A stretch of 64,000 bases of DNA from Actinospineispora eucalypti (GCA_014208095.1 JACHMT010000007.1:248001-312000); one strand, 5' to 3'; shown: positions 47,821 through 56,935, numbered from the stretch's first letter. Program-made: numbers and translations. The notes: generated by a model not told the origin, from the sequence alone.

Positions 47821-49295
47821 CCCGGGGCCTTGCCGAGCAGGGTTCGGGCCTCGCCAGCGGTCACCACCGAGCCGGTGATCACCACCGCGCCGCCGCCGAG
47901 CACGCCCGCCGGGGTACCGGCGTTGTCCTCGGCCTCGGCGTCCACCTCCTCGGCCAAGCGGACGGCTTCCTCCACCGCGTCGTCCAGCCGCGGTTCCACG
48001 GTGACCCGGTCGGCGCCGAACACGGCCACCGCGTCGGCGGCCAGCTCGTCCACGTCCCGCGCCCGCTTCGACGTGCTCTGGGTGACCACGACCTGGTCGA
48101 ACACCGGCTCCAGCTCGGTGAGCAGGCCGCGCGAGTCCTTCCCCCGGAGCACGCCGACCACCCCGATCACCCGCCGGGAGCCGAACTCGTCGGCCAGCGC
48201 GGCGGCCAGCGCGGCGGCACCGTGCGGGTTGTGCGCCGCGTCCACCAGCACCGGCGGCGCGGTGCGCAGCCGCTCCAGCCGGCCGGGCGCGCTCACCCCG
48301 GCGAACGCGTTGCGTACCGCGTCCAGGTCCAGCGTGCGCCCGGCACCGGCGCCGAGCAGCGCCTCGGCGGCGGCCAGCGCCACCGCCGCGTTGGCCGCCT
48401 GGTGCTCGCCGTACAGCGGCAGGAACACCTCGTCGTAGGCGCCGCCGAGGCCCTGCAGCTTGAGCATCTGGCCGCCGACCGCCTTGTCCCGGCGCAGCAC
48501 CCCGAACTCCATGCCCTGCCGGGCCACCGTGGCGCCCACCTTCGAGCAGTGCTCCAGCAGGACCTCGGCCACCTCGGGCTGCTGCACGGCCAGCACGGCG
48601 ATCGAGCCGGGCTTGATGATGCCGGCCTTCTCCGCCGCGATGCCGGTGATCTCCGAACCCAGGTACTCCATGTGGTCGAGGCCGATCGGGGTGATCACCG
48701 AGACCGTCCCGTCGGCCACGTTGGTGGCGTCCCAGGAACCGCCCAGCCCGGTCTCGATCACCGCCGCGTCCACCGGCGCGTCCGCGAAGGCCGCGAAGGC
48801 CATCCCGGTGAGCACCTCGAACTTGCTCATCGCCGGCTGGTCGTCGGCCCGGCCGGTGTCCACCATCTGGACGTACGGCTCGACCTCCCAGAACAGCTCC
48901 ACGTACCGGGCCAGCCCGACCGGCTCGCCGTCCAGGCAGATCCGCTCGTCGGCGCGCTGCAGGTGCGGGCTGGTGTACCGGCCGGTACGCAGCCCCACCT
49001 CGCGCAGCAGCGCGTCCACCATGCGCGCGGTGGAGGTCTTGCCGTTGGTGCCGGCCAGGTGGACCACCGGGTAGGCCCGCTGCGGGTCCCCCAGCAGATC
49101 CGCCAGCGCGCGGATCCGGCCGAGCGACGGCTCGATCTTGCTCTCCGGCCAGCGCCGGTTCAGCGCCGCCTCCACCGCCCGGAACTCGGCCTCCATGTTT
49201 TCCTTCGTAACCTCGCGGTTGACGGCGCGCCGATCCTCCGCCGCGACCTCGCGGCGTTGCTGCTCGCCCTGCGAGGTGGCCTGCTTTCCGGCCAC
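47817..49295 (-). CDS. folC: Bifunctional dihydrofolate synthase/folylpolyglutamate synthase
   Basis: 492 residues. FolC adds glutamate to dihydropteroate and further glutamates to folates, using ATP. The P-loop is VHLAGTNGKTSTARMVDALL; others are RTGRYTSPHLQRADERICLD, FEVLTGMAFAAFADAPVDAA, ETGLGGSWDATNV, GLDHMEYLGSEI, and PVLVDAAHNPHGAAAL. A GTG start at 49295 is used, 3 bp from the valS stop. The N-terminal 35 residues are charged and less conserved, so a later start (MEAEFRAVEAALNRRWPE) is possible. Confidence 0.96.
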   Translation of the reverse strand: MAGKQATSQGEQQRREVAAEDRRAVNREVTKENMEAEFRAVEAALNRRWPESKIEPSLGRIRALADLLGDPQRAYPVVHLAGTNGKTSTARMVDALLREVGLRTGRYTSPHLQRADERICLDGEPVGLARYVELFWEVEPYVQMVDTGRADDQPAMSKFEVLTGMAFAAFADAPVDAAVIETGLGGSWDATNVADGTVSVITPIGLDHMEYLGSEITGIAAEKAGIIKPGSIAVLAVQQPEVAEVLLEHCSKVGATVARQGMEFGVLRRDKAVGGQMLKLQGLGGAYDEVFLPLYGEHQAANAAVALAAAEALLGAGAGRTLDLDAVRNAFAGVSAPGRLERLRTAPPVLVDAAHNPHGAAALAAALADEFGSRRVIGVVGVLRGKDSRGLLTELEPVFDQVVVTQSTSKRARDVDELAADAVAVFGADRVTVEPRLDDAVEEAVRLAEEVDAEAEDNAGTPAGVLGGGAVVITGSVVTAGEARTLLGKAPG

Positions 49296-49298
49296 CGC

Positions 49299-51920
49299 CT
49301 ACGCCTCCGGAAGTGCGGCCAGGCCGGCCCGGATGCGCTCGATGTCGGCCACCGCGGCGTCCCGGCGAGCGCGGATGCCGGCCACTACGTCGGCCGGCGC
49401 CCGCTCGGTGAACTTGGCGTTGCCCAGCTTGGCCTCGGTGCCGGCCAGCTCCTTCTCGGCCGCCACCAGGTCCTTGCCCAGCCGGGCCCGCTCGGCGGCC
49501 ACATCGATGGTGCCCGAGGTGTCCAGCTCGACCCGGACCGGGCCGCCGCCCAGACCCACCTCCAGGGAGGCGGTGGCGGTGAACCCGCCCTCCGGCTCAC
49601 CCAGCCGGGCCAGCGCGCGGGCCGCCGCCAGCTGCTCGGCGCCCAGCCCACCGGTCACCCGGGCCGGCACCCACTGACCGGGCCGCAGGCCCTGGTCGGC
49701 GCGGAACCGGCGGACCTCGGTGACCAGCTTGATCACCGCCGCGACCCGCTCAGCCGCTCCACCATCGGGCCGGCCGGCCTGTGCCGTGATCTTCGGCCAC
49801 GAGGCGATGACCAGCGACTCGCCGCCGGTGAGCGTGGTCCACAGCTCCTCGGTGATGAACGGCATGATCGGGTGCAGCACCCGGAGCAGCACGTCGAGCA
49901 CGTTGCCCAGCACGGCCTTGGTGTTTTCCGCGCCCTCGCCCGCGAGCTGGACCTTGGCCAGCTCGAGGTACCAGTCGCAGAACTCGTCCCAGGTGAAGTG
50001 GTAGAGCAGCTCGGTGGCCTTGGCGAACTGGTAGTCCTCCAGCAGCGCGTCCACCTCGGTGACCACGGTCGCCAGCCGGTCCAGGATCCACCGGTCCGCG
50101 TCGGTCAGCCGGGACGGGTCGATCTCGCCGTCCGGGTCCGCCCCGTTGGCCAGCGCGAACCGGGTGGCGTTCCACAGCTTGGTGCCGAAGTTGCGGGACC
50201 CGGCCACCCACTCCTCGGACAGCGCCATGTCGGCGCCCGGGTTGGCCCCTCGGGTGATGGTGAAACGCAGCGCGTCGGCGCCGTAGTTGTCGATCAGCGC
50301 CAGCGGGTCGATGGTGTTGCCGCGCGACTTGGACATCTTCTTGCCGTACTGGTCGCGGACCAGCCCGTGCAGGAAAACGTGCTCGAACGGCGGCACGCCG
50401 TCCATCGCGTACAGCCCGAGCATCATCATCCGGGCCACCCAGAAGAACAGGATGTCGTACCCGGTGACCAGCACCGACGTCGGGTAGTAACGACGCAGGT
50501 CGGCGGTGTCCGCCGGCCAGCCCAGGGTGGAGAACGGCCACAGCCCGGAGGAGAACCAGGTGTCCAGCACGTCGGAGTCCTGGGTCCAGCCCTCGCCGGG
50601 CAGCTCCTCGTCCGGACCCACGCAGCGGACCTCACCGTTCGGCCCGTACCAGACCGGGATCCGGTGCCCCCACCACAGCTGGCGGGAGATGGTCCAGTCG
50701 TGCATGTTGTCGACCCAGTCGAAGTAGCGCTGCTCCAGCTCCTTCGGGTGGACGGTGACCCGGCCGTCGCGCACCGCGTCACCGGCCGCCCGGGCCAGCG
50801 GGGCGACCCGGACGAACCACTGCAGCGACAGCCGGGGCTCGACCACCGTGTCGCACCGGCTGCAGTGGCCGACGCTGTGCAGGTAGGGCCGCTTCTCCGC
50901 GACGATCCGGCCCTGGGCGCGGAGCTCCTCGCGCACCGCCTCGCGGGCCACGAACCGGTCCATCCCGTCGAACCGGGTTCCGGAGTTGGCGATGACCGCG
51001 CCCTCGTCCATGATCACCGGCATCGCCAGGTCGTGCCGGCGGCCGATCTCGAAGTCGTTCGGGTCGTGCGCCGGGGTCACCTTGACCGCCCCGGTGCCGA
51101 ACTCCTGGTCGACGTGCTCGTCGGCCACCACCGGGATGCGCCGGCCCACGATGGGCAGCTCGATGTCCCGGCCGACCAGGTGCGCGTAGCGCGGGTCGTC
51201 CGGGTGCACCGCGATGCCGGTGTCACCCAGCATCGTCTCCACCCGGGTGGTGGCCACGACGACGCTGTCGTCCCCGTCGCCGTACCGGATGGAGACCAGC
51301 TCGCCCTCGTCCTCGGAGTGCTCCACCTCGATGTCCGACAGCGCGGTGCGGCAGCGCGGGCACCAGTTGATGATCCGCTCGGCCCGGTAGATCAGGTCGT
51401 CGTCGAACAGCTTCTTGAAGATGGTCTGGACCGCCTTCGACAGGCCCTCGTCCAGGGTGAACCGCTCACGGCTCCAGTCCACCCCGTCGCCGAGGCGGCG
51501 CATCTGGCCGAGGATCGCGCCCCCGGACTCGCGCTTCCAGTCCCAGACCTTCTCCACGAACAGCTCGCGGCCGAAGTCGTGCCGGGACTTGCCGTCCACG
51601 GCGAGCTGGCGCTCCACCACGTTCTGGGTGGCGATGCCGGCGTGGTCCATGCCGGGCAGCCACAGCGCGTCGTAGCCCTGCATCCGGCGGCGCCGGGTCA
51701 GCGTGTCGATCAGCGTGTGGTCCATGGCGTGGCCCAGGTGCAGGCTGCCGGTCACGTTGGGCGGCGGGATGACGATGCAGAACGGCGGCTTGCCGCTGTT
51801 CGGATCGGCGCTGAAGTAACCGCGGTCCACCCACCCCTGGTACAGCCGCGCCTCTACCGATACCGGCTCCCAGCGGGACGGTAGATCGGTTCGCGGCTGG
51901 GGTGGCAGTGTCTCGGTCAC
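49299..51920 (-). CDS. valS: Valyl-tRNA synthetase
   Basis: 873 residues. Class I signature HIGH is in PPPNVTGSLHLGHAMDHTLI and KMSKS in DQYGKKMSKSRGNTIDPLA. The editing domain contains VVATTRVETMLGDTGIAVHP and GTGAVKVTPAHDPNDFEIG. A zinc-binding region is NWCPRCRTALSD with a second Cys pair CSRCDTVVEPRLS. The C-terminal coiled coil is ERARLGKDLVAAEKELAGTE. The set is complete. It is the first gene of valS-folC-DUF4233. Confidence 0.98.
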   Translation of the reverse strand: MTETLPPQPRTDLPSRWEPVSVEARLYQGWVDRGYFSADPNSGKPPFCIVIPPPNVTGSLHLGHAMDHTLIDTLTRRRRMQGYDALWLPGMDHAGIATQNVVERQLAVDGKSRHDFGRELFVEKVWDWKRESGGAILGQMRRLGDGVDWSRERFTLDEGLSKAVQTIFKKLFDDDLIYRAERIINWCPRCRTALSDIEVEHSEDEGELVSIRYGDGDDSVVVATTRVETMLGDTGIAVHPDDPRYAHLVGRDIELPIVGRRIPVVADEHVDQEFGTGAVKVTPAHDPNDFEIGRRHDLAMPVIMDEGAVIANSGTRFDGMDRFVAREAVREELRAQGRIVAEKRPYLHSVGHCSRCDTVVEPRLSLQWFVRVAPLARAAGDAVRDGRVTVHPKELEQRYFDWVDNMHDWTISRQLWWGHRIPVWYGPNGEVRCVGPDEELPGEGWTQDSDVLDTWFSSGLWPFSTLGWPADTADLRRYYPTSVLVTGYDILFFWVARMMMLGLYAMDGVPPFEHVFLHGLVRDQYGKKMSKSRGNTIDPLALIDNYGADALRFTITRGANPGADMALSEEWVAGSRNFGTKLWNATRFALANGADPDGEIDPSRLTDADRWILDRLATVVTEVDALLEDYQFAKATELLYHFTWDEFCDWYLELAKVQLAGEGAENTKAVLGNVLDVLLRVLHPIMPFITEELWTTLTGGESLVIASWPKITAQAGRPDGGAAERVAAVIKLVTEVRRFRADQGLRPGQWVPARVTGGLGAEQLAAARALARLGEPEGGFTATASLEVGLGGGPVRVELDTSGTIDVAAERARLGKDLVAAEKELAGTEAKLGNAKFTERAPADVVAGIRARRDAAVADIERIRAGLAALPEA

Positions 51921-52052
51921 CCCCCAAGTCTACGAGCCGCCCCCCGACCGCCCCGATCGCGTTACCCCCGCCCCCGCTCACACATACCGTGCGTACCCGG
52001 CCCACGCGCAATTGCCCGTGTGCCGGCGCCAAGCGGTGTGCACGGGCGACCG

Positions 52053-52307
52053 CTAACCCTCGCCGGACCACCCGCTGGCGCGGGCGGCGAGGCGGGTGCA
52101 GAGGTCGGCGACCGCCGCGTCCGGGTCGTCCGTGCGGGCGGCGGCCAGGCCGACCAGGAAGGCGGTGACCGGGGCGGCGGGGCGGGCCACGCCGTGCGCC
52201 ACGTCCTTGGTCAGGTCGAGCACCTGGGCGGTGGTGGCCTTCTGGTCGGCCAGGTCGATGCCCAGCTCGGCACAGACCTCCGCGATCCACGTCTCCATGG
52301 TGTTCAT
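52053..52307 (-). CDS. DUF6457 small protein
   Basis: 84 residues: METWIAEVCAELGIDLADQK, LDLTKDVAHGVARPAAPVTA, FLVGLAAARTDDPDAAVADL. The family is found near formate dehydrogenase, molybdenum cofactor and fdhD genes. It lies downstream of the OFA transporter and its small subunit, on the same strand, and close to fdhD. Function unknown. A second ATG 9 bp into the gene is an alternative start. Confidence 0.8.
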   Translation of the reverse strand: MNTMETWIAEVCAELGIDLADQKATTAQVLDLTKDVAHGVARPAAPVTAFLVGLAAARTDDPDAAVADLCTRLAARASGWSGEG

Positions 52308-52317
52308 GCCGGCGAAC

Positions 52318-52452
52318 CTACCCGCTGAACAGCTGCACCACCTTGATCAGCAGCTGCCACACGCCGTACCCGAATGGCACGGCCACCCAGATCCAGGCCA
52401 GTGCGGTCAGTGCCGCCCGGCCACCGCTGGGCGTCGTCTCCGGTGCGCTCAT
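52318..52452 (-). CDS. MFS transporter small subunit
   Basis: 44 residues, easily missed. It reads MSAPETTPSGGRAALTALAW, then IWVAVPFGYGVWQLLIKVVQ and LFSG, giving one transmembrane helix. ATG 52450-52452 overlaps the TGA stop of the OFA transporter gene (ATGA), so the two are translationally coupled. Such one-helix proteins occur beside oxalate/formate-type MFS carriers and are annotated as small subunits. Confidence 0.85.
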   Translation of the reverse strand: MSAPETTPSGGRAALTALAWIWVAVPFGYGVWQLLIKVVQLFSG

Positions 52453-53846
52453 GCCGCCCTCCCCGCCTGCACGGCCGTCTCACCGGCGGCCGGCTCGTGG
52501 AACCTCGGGTGCACCGGTTTGATCAGCTCATTGCAGATGAACCCGACCACCAGCAGCCCGATCATGATCTGGAACGAGAGGCTGTACAGGTCCGGCCCCT
52601 TGAAGCCGGCCTCGGTCCGCCGGTCCGCGATGTAGTTGACGATCACCGGCCCGAGCACTCCGGCCACCGACCACGCGGTGAGCAGCCGGCCGTGGATGGC
52701 GCCCACCTCGAACGTGCCGAACAGGTCGCGCAGGTAGGCCGGCACGGTGGCGAAGCCGGCGCCGTAGAAGGACAGGATCAGCATCGCGCAGATCAGGAAC
52801 ACCGGCTTGCTGGCGTTCTCCACCAGATCCAGCGTGAGGTAGAGCAGCGCGCCGACTCCCAGGTACATCCGGTAGGCGTTCTTCCGCCCGATCACGTCCG
52901 AGGTGGACGACCAGACGAACCGCCCCAGCATGTTGGCCAGGGACAGGATGGCCACGAAGCCGGCGGCGGCCGCCGCGATCGCCGTGGCGCTGGAGGACCC
53001 CCGGAAGAAGTCCTGGTAGATCGGCGCCGCCTTCTCCAGGATGCCGATGCCGGCGGTCACGTTGAAGCAGAGCACCACCCAGAGCAGCCAGAACTGCGGG
53101 GTCTTGATCGCGTTGCGCGCGGACACGTTGCCCTTGCTCTCCAGCGGCCGCCGGTGCGCGGTGGCCGGGTCCCAGCCGTCCGGGTGCCAGCCCTCCCGGG
53201 GCACCCGGACCAGCAGCCAGCCCATGGCCATGAACACCGCGTACACGACGCCGTGGATGAGGAAGGCCTTGGCGATGCCGCTGGCCTGCGGGTTCGCCCC
53301 GGTGGCGCCGAACGCGGCGAGCATCGAGGCGGACCACGGGGAGGCGATCAACGCCCCGCCGCCGAAGCCCATGATGGCGATGCCGGTGGCCATGCCGGGG
53401 CGGTCCGGGAACCACTTGATCAGGGTGGACACCGGCGAGATGTAGCCGATGCCCCAGCCGATGCCGCCGACGACGCCGTAGCCGAAGATCACCAGCCAGT
53501 ACCAGCCGACGTACACGCCCAGTGCCGAGATGAACCAGCCGCTGACGAAACAGCTGGACGAGACCAGCATCGCCCAGCGCGGACCGCGGTGGTCCACGGC
53601 GGTGCCGAACAGCGCGGCGGCCAGGCCGAGCATCACGATGCCCAGGACGAACGGCATCGCGCTCAGCGTGCCCTTCAGCGTGCTGTCCGCGAGCATAGTG
53701 GACTCGAGGGGTTTCTTGAACACGCTCCAGGCGTAGGCCTGGCCGATGGACAGGTGGATGGAAAGGGCGGCTGGGGGTACCAGCCATCGACTCCAGCCCT
53801 CGGGCGCAACGATGCGCTCACGGTCCAGGAATCCAGCTGCGGTCAT
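52449..53846 (-). CDS. OFA family oxalate/formate-type MFS transporter
   Basis: 465 residues with about 12 transmembrane helices. RWLVPPAALSIHLSIGQAYA and WSVFKKPLEST are the OFA start signature. Others are GYGVVGGIGWGIGYISPVST, LIKWFPDRPGMATGIAIMGF, KTPQFWLLWVVLCFNVTAGI, and NMLGRFVWSSTSDVIGRKNA. GGAGGGAG precedes the ATG. It is divergent from fdhD and coupled to the 44-residue subunit. A role in formate, oxalate or another monocarboxylate is inferred from family and from fdhD. Confidence 0.93.
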   Translation of the reverse strand: MTAAGFLDRERIVAPEGWSRWLVPPAALSIHLSIGQAYAWSVFKKPLESTMLADSTLKGTLSAMPFVLGIVMLGLAAALFGTAVDHRGPRWAMLVSSSCFVSGWFISALGVYVGWYWLVIFGYGVVGGIGWGIGYISPVSTLIKWFPDRPGMATGIAIMGFGGGALIASPWSASMLAAFGATGANPQASGIAKAFLIHGVVYAVFMAMGWLLVRVPREGWHPDGWDPATAHRRPLESKGNVSARNAIKTPQFWLLWVVLCFNVTAGIGILEKAAPIYQDFFRGSSSATAIAAAAAGFVAILSLANMLGRFVWSSTSDVIGRKNAYRMYLGVGALLYLTLDLVENASKPVFLICAMLILSFYGAGFATVPAYLRDLFGTFEVGAIHGRLLTAWSVAGVLGPVIVNYIADRRTEAGFKGPDLYSLSFQIMIGLLVVGFICNELIKPVHPRFHEPAAGETAVQAGRAA

Positions 53847-53938
53847 TGGAGCTGCTCCCTCCGGGCGGATGATGGAATGGTCCCGGCTCCCGCCACGTTA
53901 CGCATGACGAAATACAGTATGCATACGAGGAGGTGCAA

Positions 53939-54763
53939 ATGGGTCGTCTGATTGCGCGTACCTCGGTGCTGCGGCTGGGGCCGGACGGCGAACGCCGTTC
54001 GCCCGATCGCCTGGCCGTCGAGGAACCGCTGGAGCTGCGGGTTAACGGCAAGGCCCTGGCCGTGACGATGCGCACCCCCGGCCACGATGTGGAGCTGGCG
54101 CACGGCTTCCTGCTGACTGAGGGCGTTATCAGTGCTGTACCGGATGTAGCCAGCGCGCGCTACTGCGACTCGGTGGACGACCAGGGCCGCAACACCTACA
54201 ACGTCCTGGACGTGGCCCTCGGGGCGGACGTGCCCCCGCCCGACCCGGGGGTGGAGCGAAACTTCTACACCACCTCGTCCTGCGGGGTGTGCGGCAAGGC
54301 CTCGCTGGACGCGGTACGGCTGCGCACCCGCTTCTCCCCCGCCGGGGACGCCATGCTGGTAACCCCCGCCACGCTGTCCACCATGCCGGACAAGCTCCGC
54401 GAGGCCCAGAAGGTCTTCGAGAGCACCGGCGGCCTGCACGCCGCCGGCCTGTTCACCGCCGACGGCGAACTCCTCGCCGTCCGCGAGGATGTGGGACGCC
54501 ACAACGCCGTCGACAAGGTCCTCGGCTGGGCACTCCTGAACAACCGGATCCCCGCCACCGGCACCGTGCTCATGGTCTCCGGCCGGGCGTCCTTCGAACT
54601 AACCCAAAAGGCGGTAATGGCCGGCGTCCCCGCCCTGGCAGCGGTCTCGGCACCGTCCTCGCTGGCCGTCGACCTGGCCGAGGAATCCGGCGTGACCCTG
54701 ATCGGCTTCCTACGCGGCCGATCCATGAACGTCTACACCGGCGCCGCCCGCATCAAACGCTGA
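53939..54763 (+). CDS. fdhD: Formate dehydrogenase accessory sulfurtransferase FdhD
   Basis: 274 residues. FdhD passes sulfur from a cysteine desulfurase to the molybdenum cofactor of formate dehydrogenase. The Cys motif SSCGVCG has C115 and C118. Other family blocks are PGHDVELAHGFLLTEGVI, GGLHAAGLFTADGELLAVRE, DVGRHNAVDKVLGWALL, and VSGRASFELTQKAVMAGVPA. ATG 53939 is chosen for GAGGAGG about 5 nt upstream, over an in-frame ATG 6 bp earlier. No formate dehydrogenase gene lies within the window. Confidence 0.97.
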   Translation: MGRLIARTSVLRLGPDGERRSPDRLAVEEPLELRVNGKALAVTMRTPGHDVELAHGFLLTEGVISAVPDVASARYCDSVDDQGRNTYNVLDVALGADVPPPDPGVERNFYTTSSCGVCGKASLDAVRLRTRFSPAGDAMLVTPATLSTMPDKLREAQKVFESTGGLHAAGLFTADGELLAVREDVGRHNAVDKVLGWALLNNRIPATGTVLMVSGRASFELTQKAVMAGVPALAAVSAPSSLAVDLAEESGVTLIGFLRGRSMNVYTGAARIKR

Positions 54764-55255
54764 TCAGGCCCGCCAGGCACGCCCTCGGGGCAACCAACCC
54801 GGTACCGCCCGCCGGTACCGCTCGTACTCCTCGCCGAACGTCGCGGCCAACTTCGGCTCCTCGTACCATTTCGCGAACGCCCACATCACCCCGCCCGCGA
54901 CCAACGCGTAACCCAGCAACACCGGCCGCGCGAGCAACAACGCCTGCCCGAAGATCGCCGCGACCACCGCGAGATACATCGGATTGCGCACATACCGGTA
55001 AAGCCCGCCCACCACCAGATGCTCGGTCGGCGCGACCGGCGCCGGCGTCCCCAGCCCTTCGGTGACAAACCGCGCGAACGCGTGAACCAACACGACCACC
55101 CCGCCCACCAGCGGCAGGACGCCCAAAAGCCGGGGCGCCGGCCCCCAGCCCCCCGCCTGCCACCCGGTCAGCCACCACGGCACCACCCCGGCCACCGTCC
55201 CCGGCGCCAACGCCATGAACACTGAGCTACCACCGGCAGCGCTGAACTTCCTCAT
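54764..55255 (-). CDS. Isoprenylcysteine carboxyl methyltransferase-like membrane protein
   Basis: 163 residues with about four hydrophobic segments. The C-terminal region has LVVGGLYRYVRNPMYLAVVA, GALLLARPVLLGYALVAGGV-like helices, and EEPKLAATFGEEYERYRRAV PGWLP, the SAM-binding signature of ICMT/PEMT-type methyltransferases (RNPMY, E-E-x-L-x-x-x-F-G-x-x-Y). Bacterial members methylate phospholipids, isoprenoids or unknown substrates. It is tail-to-tail with fdhD with no gap. Confidence 0.85.
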   Translation of the reverse strand: MRKFSAAGGSSVFMALAPGTVAGVVPWWLTGWQAGGWGPAPRLLGVLPLVGGVVVLVHAFARFVTEGLGTPAPVAPTEHLVVGGLYRYVRNPMYLAVVAAIFGQALLLARPVLLGYALVAGGVMWAFAKWYEEPKLAATFGEEYERYRRAVPGWLPRGRAWRA

Positions 55256-55299
55256 GGACGGCCCCAGTGGTCCGCGGCAGCCCCGGGAGGGGCCGGGGC

Positions 55300-55439
55300 C
55301 GGTTCTAAAGATCGACTTGGGCGGGGCCGAGGCGGCTGGTCCGCCACGACCTCGGCGCCGCCCGTTACGTTTCGATGATCATCATGACCTCACGGCCGCC
55401 TGGCGGCCCGAAAACGGACCACCAGGTCATGGTGATCAT
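55300..55439. repeat. One-ended copy of the palindromic intergenic element, M3
   Basis: The start (CCGGTTCTAAAGATCGACTT, then GGCGGGGCCGAGGCGGCTGG and CGCCGCCCGTTACGTTTCG) resembles the outer arm of the elements at 14075 and 41709. It runs into a central inverted repeat, 55375-55390 ATGATCATCATGACCT against 55424-55439, 15 of 16 paired, with a 33-nt loop. The other outer arm is missing, so this copy is decayed or truncated. Confidence 0.6.
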
Positions 55440-55522
55440 GGACCGACCGCCACCGCCACACCATCCGTCACTCTGGTTGCGTGTCGCCGAACGGACGCGC
55501 AGCGTCGAAACAGGTCCTGAAT

Positions 55523-55560
55523 GCCCCGCCTGCCGACCCCGGAGGGGCCGCAGGCGGGGC
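55523..55560. terminator. GC-rich hairpin beyond clpX
   Basis: GCCCCGCCTGC (55523-55533) and GCAGGCGGGGC (55550-55560) form a perfect 11-bp stem with a 16-nt loop. It lies after the larger hairpin at 55560-55659 in the direction of clpX transcription and may act as a second terminator. Confidence 0.6.
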
Positions 55561-55659
55561 CTGAGGCTCAGGCGTCCGCTGGCAAGGCCGCACCGAGCGC
55601 GGTGTGCTGGAAGCACATAAGCGAGGGAGAACGCCGCCAGCGGGCGCCTGAGCCTCAGG
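55560..55659. terminator. Long stem-loop overlapping the clpX stop codon
   Basis: A 24-bp inverted repeat (55560-55583 and 55636-55659, 23 of 24 pairs) brackets a 52-nt loop. The inner part of each arm (CCTGAGGCTCAGG) is itself a palindrome. The clpX stop (55655-55657) lies inside the proximal arm, so ribosomes finishing clpX would disrupt the stem. It is a likely terminator or 3' mRNA stabiliser. Confidence 0.7.
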
Positions 55660-56935
55660 CGCTCCGGTCGCGGCGTTCGCGGCGGGCGGGTTGCCGCGGC
55701 ACGATGGTGGGGTTCACGTTGTCCCGCACCGTCTTGCCGGTGACCAGCACCTTGGCCACGTCGTCCCGGCTGGGGATGTCGTACATCACCGGCAGCAGGA
55801 CCTCTTCCATGATGGCGCGCAGGCCACGGGCACCGGTGCCGCGCAGGATGGCCTGGTCGGCCACCGCCTCCAGCGCGTCGTCGGTGAACTCCAGCTCCAC
55901 GCCGTCCATCTCGAACAGCTTGCGGTACTGCTTGACCAGGGCGTTGCGCGGCTCGGTGAGGATCTGCACCAGCGCGTCCTTGTCCAGGCTGGTCACCGAG
56001 GCGACCATGGGCAGCCGGCCGATGAACTCGGGGATCAGCCCGAACTTGATCAGATCCTCGGGCATCACGTCGCCGAAGCTCTCGCTGGCGTCGAGGTCCT
56101 TCTTGGAGCGGATCTCCGAGCCGAAGCCGATGCCGCGCTTGCCGGCCCGGTCCGAGATGATCTTCTCCAGGCCGGCGAACGCGCCGGCCACGATGAACAG
56201 CACGTTCGTCGTGTCGATCTGGATGAACTCCTGGTGCGGATGCTTGCGGCCACCCTGCGGCGGCACGCTCGCCGTGGTGCCTTCCAAGATCTTCAGCAGC
56301 GCCTGCTGCACGCCCTCGCCGGACACGTCCCGGGTGATCGACGGGTTCTCCGACTTGCGGGCGATCTTGTCGACCTCGTCGATGTAGATGATCCCGGTCT
56401 CGGCCCGCTTGACGTCGTAGTCCGCCGCCTGGATCAGCTTGAGCAGGATGTTCTCCACATCCTCGCCCACGTAGCCGGCCTCGGTCAGCGCGGTGGCGTC
56501 CGCGATGGCGAACGGCACGTTGAGCAGCTTGGCCAGCGTCTGCGCCAGGTAGGTCTTGCCGCAGCCGGTCGGGCCGAGCATCAGGATGTTGGACTTGGAC
56601 AGCTCCACGCCGTCGCCGCCGTCGCCCCGGCCCTTGTCGCCGGCCTGGATGCGCTTGTAGTGGTTGTAGACCGCCACCGACAGGGTGCGCTTGGTGCTGT
56701 GCTGCCCGATCACGTACTGATCGAGGAAGTCGTGGATCTCGGTCGGCTTCGGCAGCTCGTCGAGCTTTACCTCGCCGGCCTCGGCCAGCTCCTCCTCGAT
56801 GATCTCGTTGCAGAGGTCGATGCACTCATCACAGATGTATACGCCGGGGCCGGCGATGAGTTTCTTGACCTGCTTCTGGCTCTTCCCGCAAAAGGAGCAC
56901 TTAAGCAGGTCACCGCCGTCACCGATGCGCGCCAT
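55655..56935 (-). CDS. clpX: ATP-dependent Clp protease ATP-binding subunit ClpX
   Basis: 426 residues. The N-terminal zinc domain has Cys 13, 16, 35 and 38 (CSFC and CDEC). Walker A is GPTGCGKT (121-128), Walker B is IIYIDEVDKIA, the pore-loop is AGYVGEDVEN, sensor 2 is GTGARGLRAIMEEV, and the ClpP-binding IGF loop is GKRGIGFGS. It unfolds tagged substrates for ClpP1P2. ATG 56935 gives the conserved MARIGDGGDLLKCSFCGKSQ start. It is 171 bp downstream of clpP2. Confidence 0.98.
   Translation of the reverse strand: MARIGDGGDLLKCSFCGKSQKQVKKLIAGPGVYICDECIDLCNEIIEEELAEAGEVKLDELPKPTEIHDFLDQYVIGQHSTKRTLSVAVYNHYKRIQAGDKGRGDGGDGVELSKSNILMLGPTGCGKTYLAQTLAKLLNVPFAIADATALTEAGYVGEDVENILLKLIQAADYDVKRAETGIIYIDEVDKIARKSENPSITRDVSGEGVQQALLKILEGTTASVPPQGGRKHPHQEFIQIDTTNVLFIVAGAFAGLEKIISDRAGKRGIGFGSEIRSKKDLDASESFGDVMPEDLIKFGLIPEFIGRLPMVASVTSLDKDALVQILTEPRNALVKQYRKLFEMDGVELEFTDDALEAVADQAILRGTGARGLRAIMEEVLLPVMYDIPSRDDVAKVLVTGKTVRDNVNPTIVPRQPARRERRDRSA

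Noticed and set aside
47421..51884. A plus-strand open frame of about 1,490 codons antisense to folC and valS
   Set aside because: It is the mirror of two certain genes; its composition is Arg/Gly/His/Pro-rich without domains, an artefact of GC-rich third positions.
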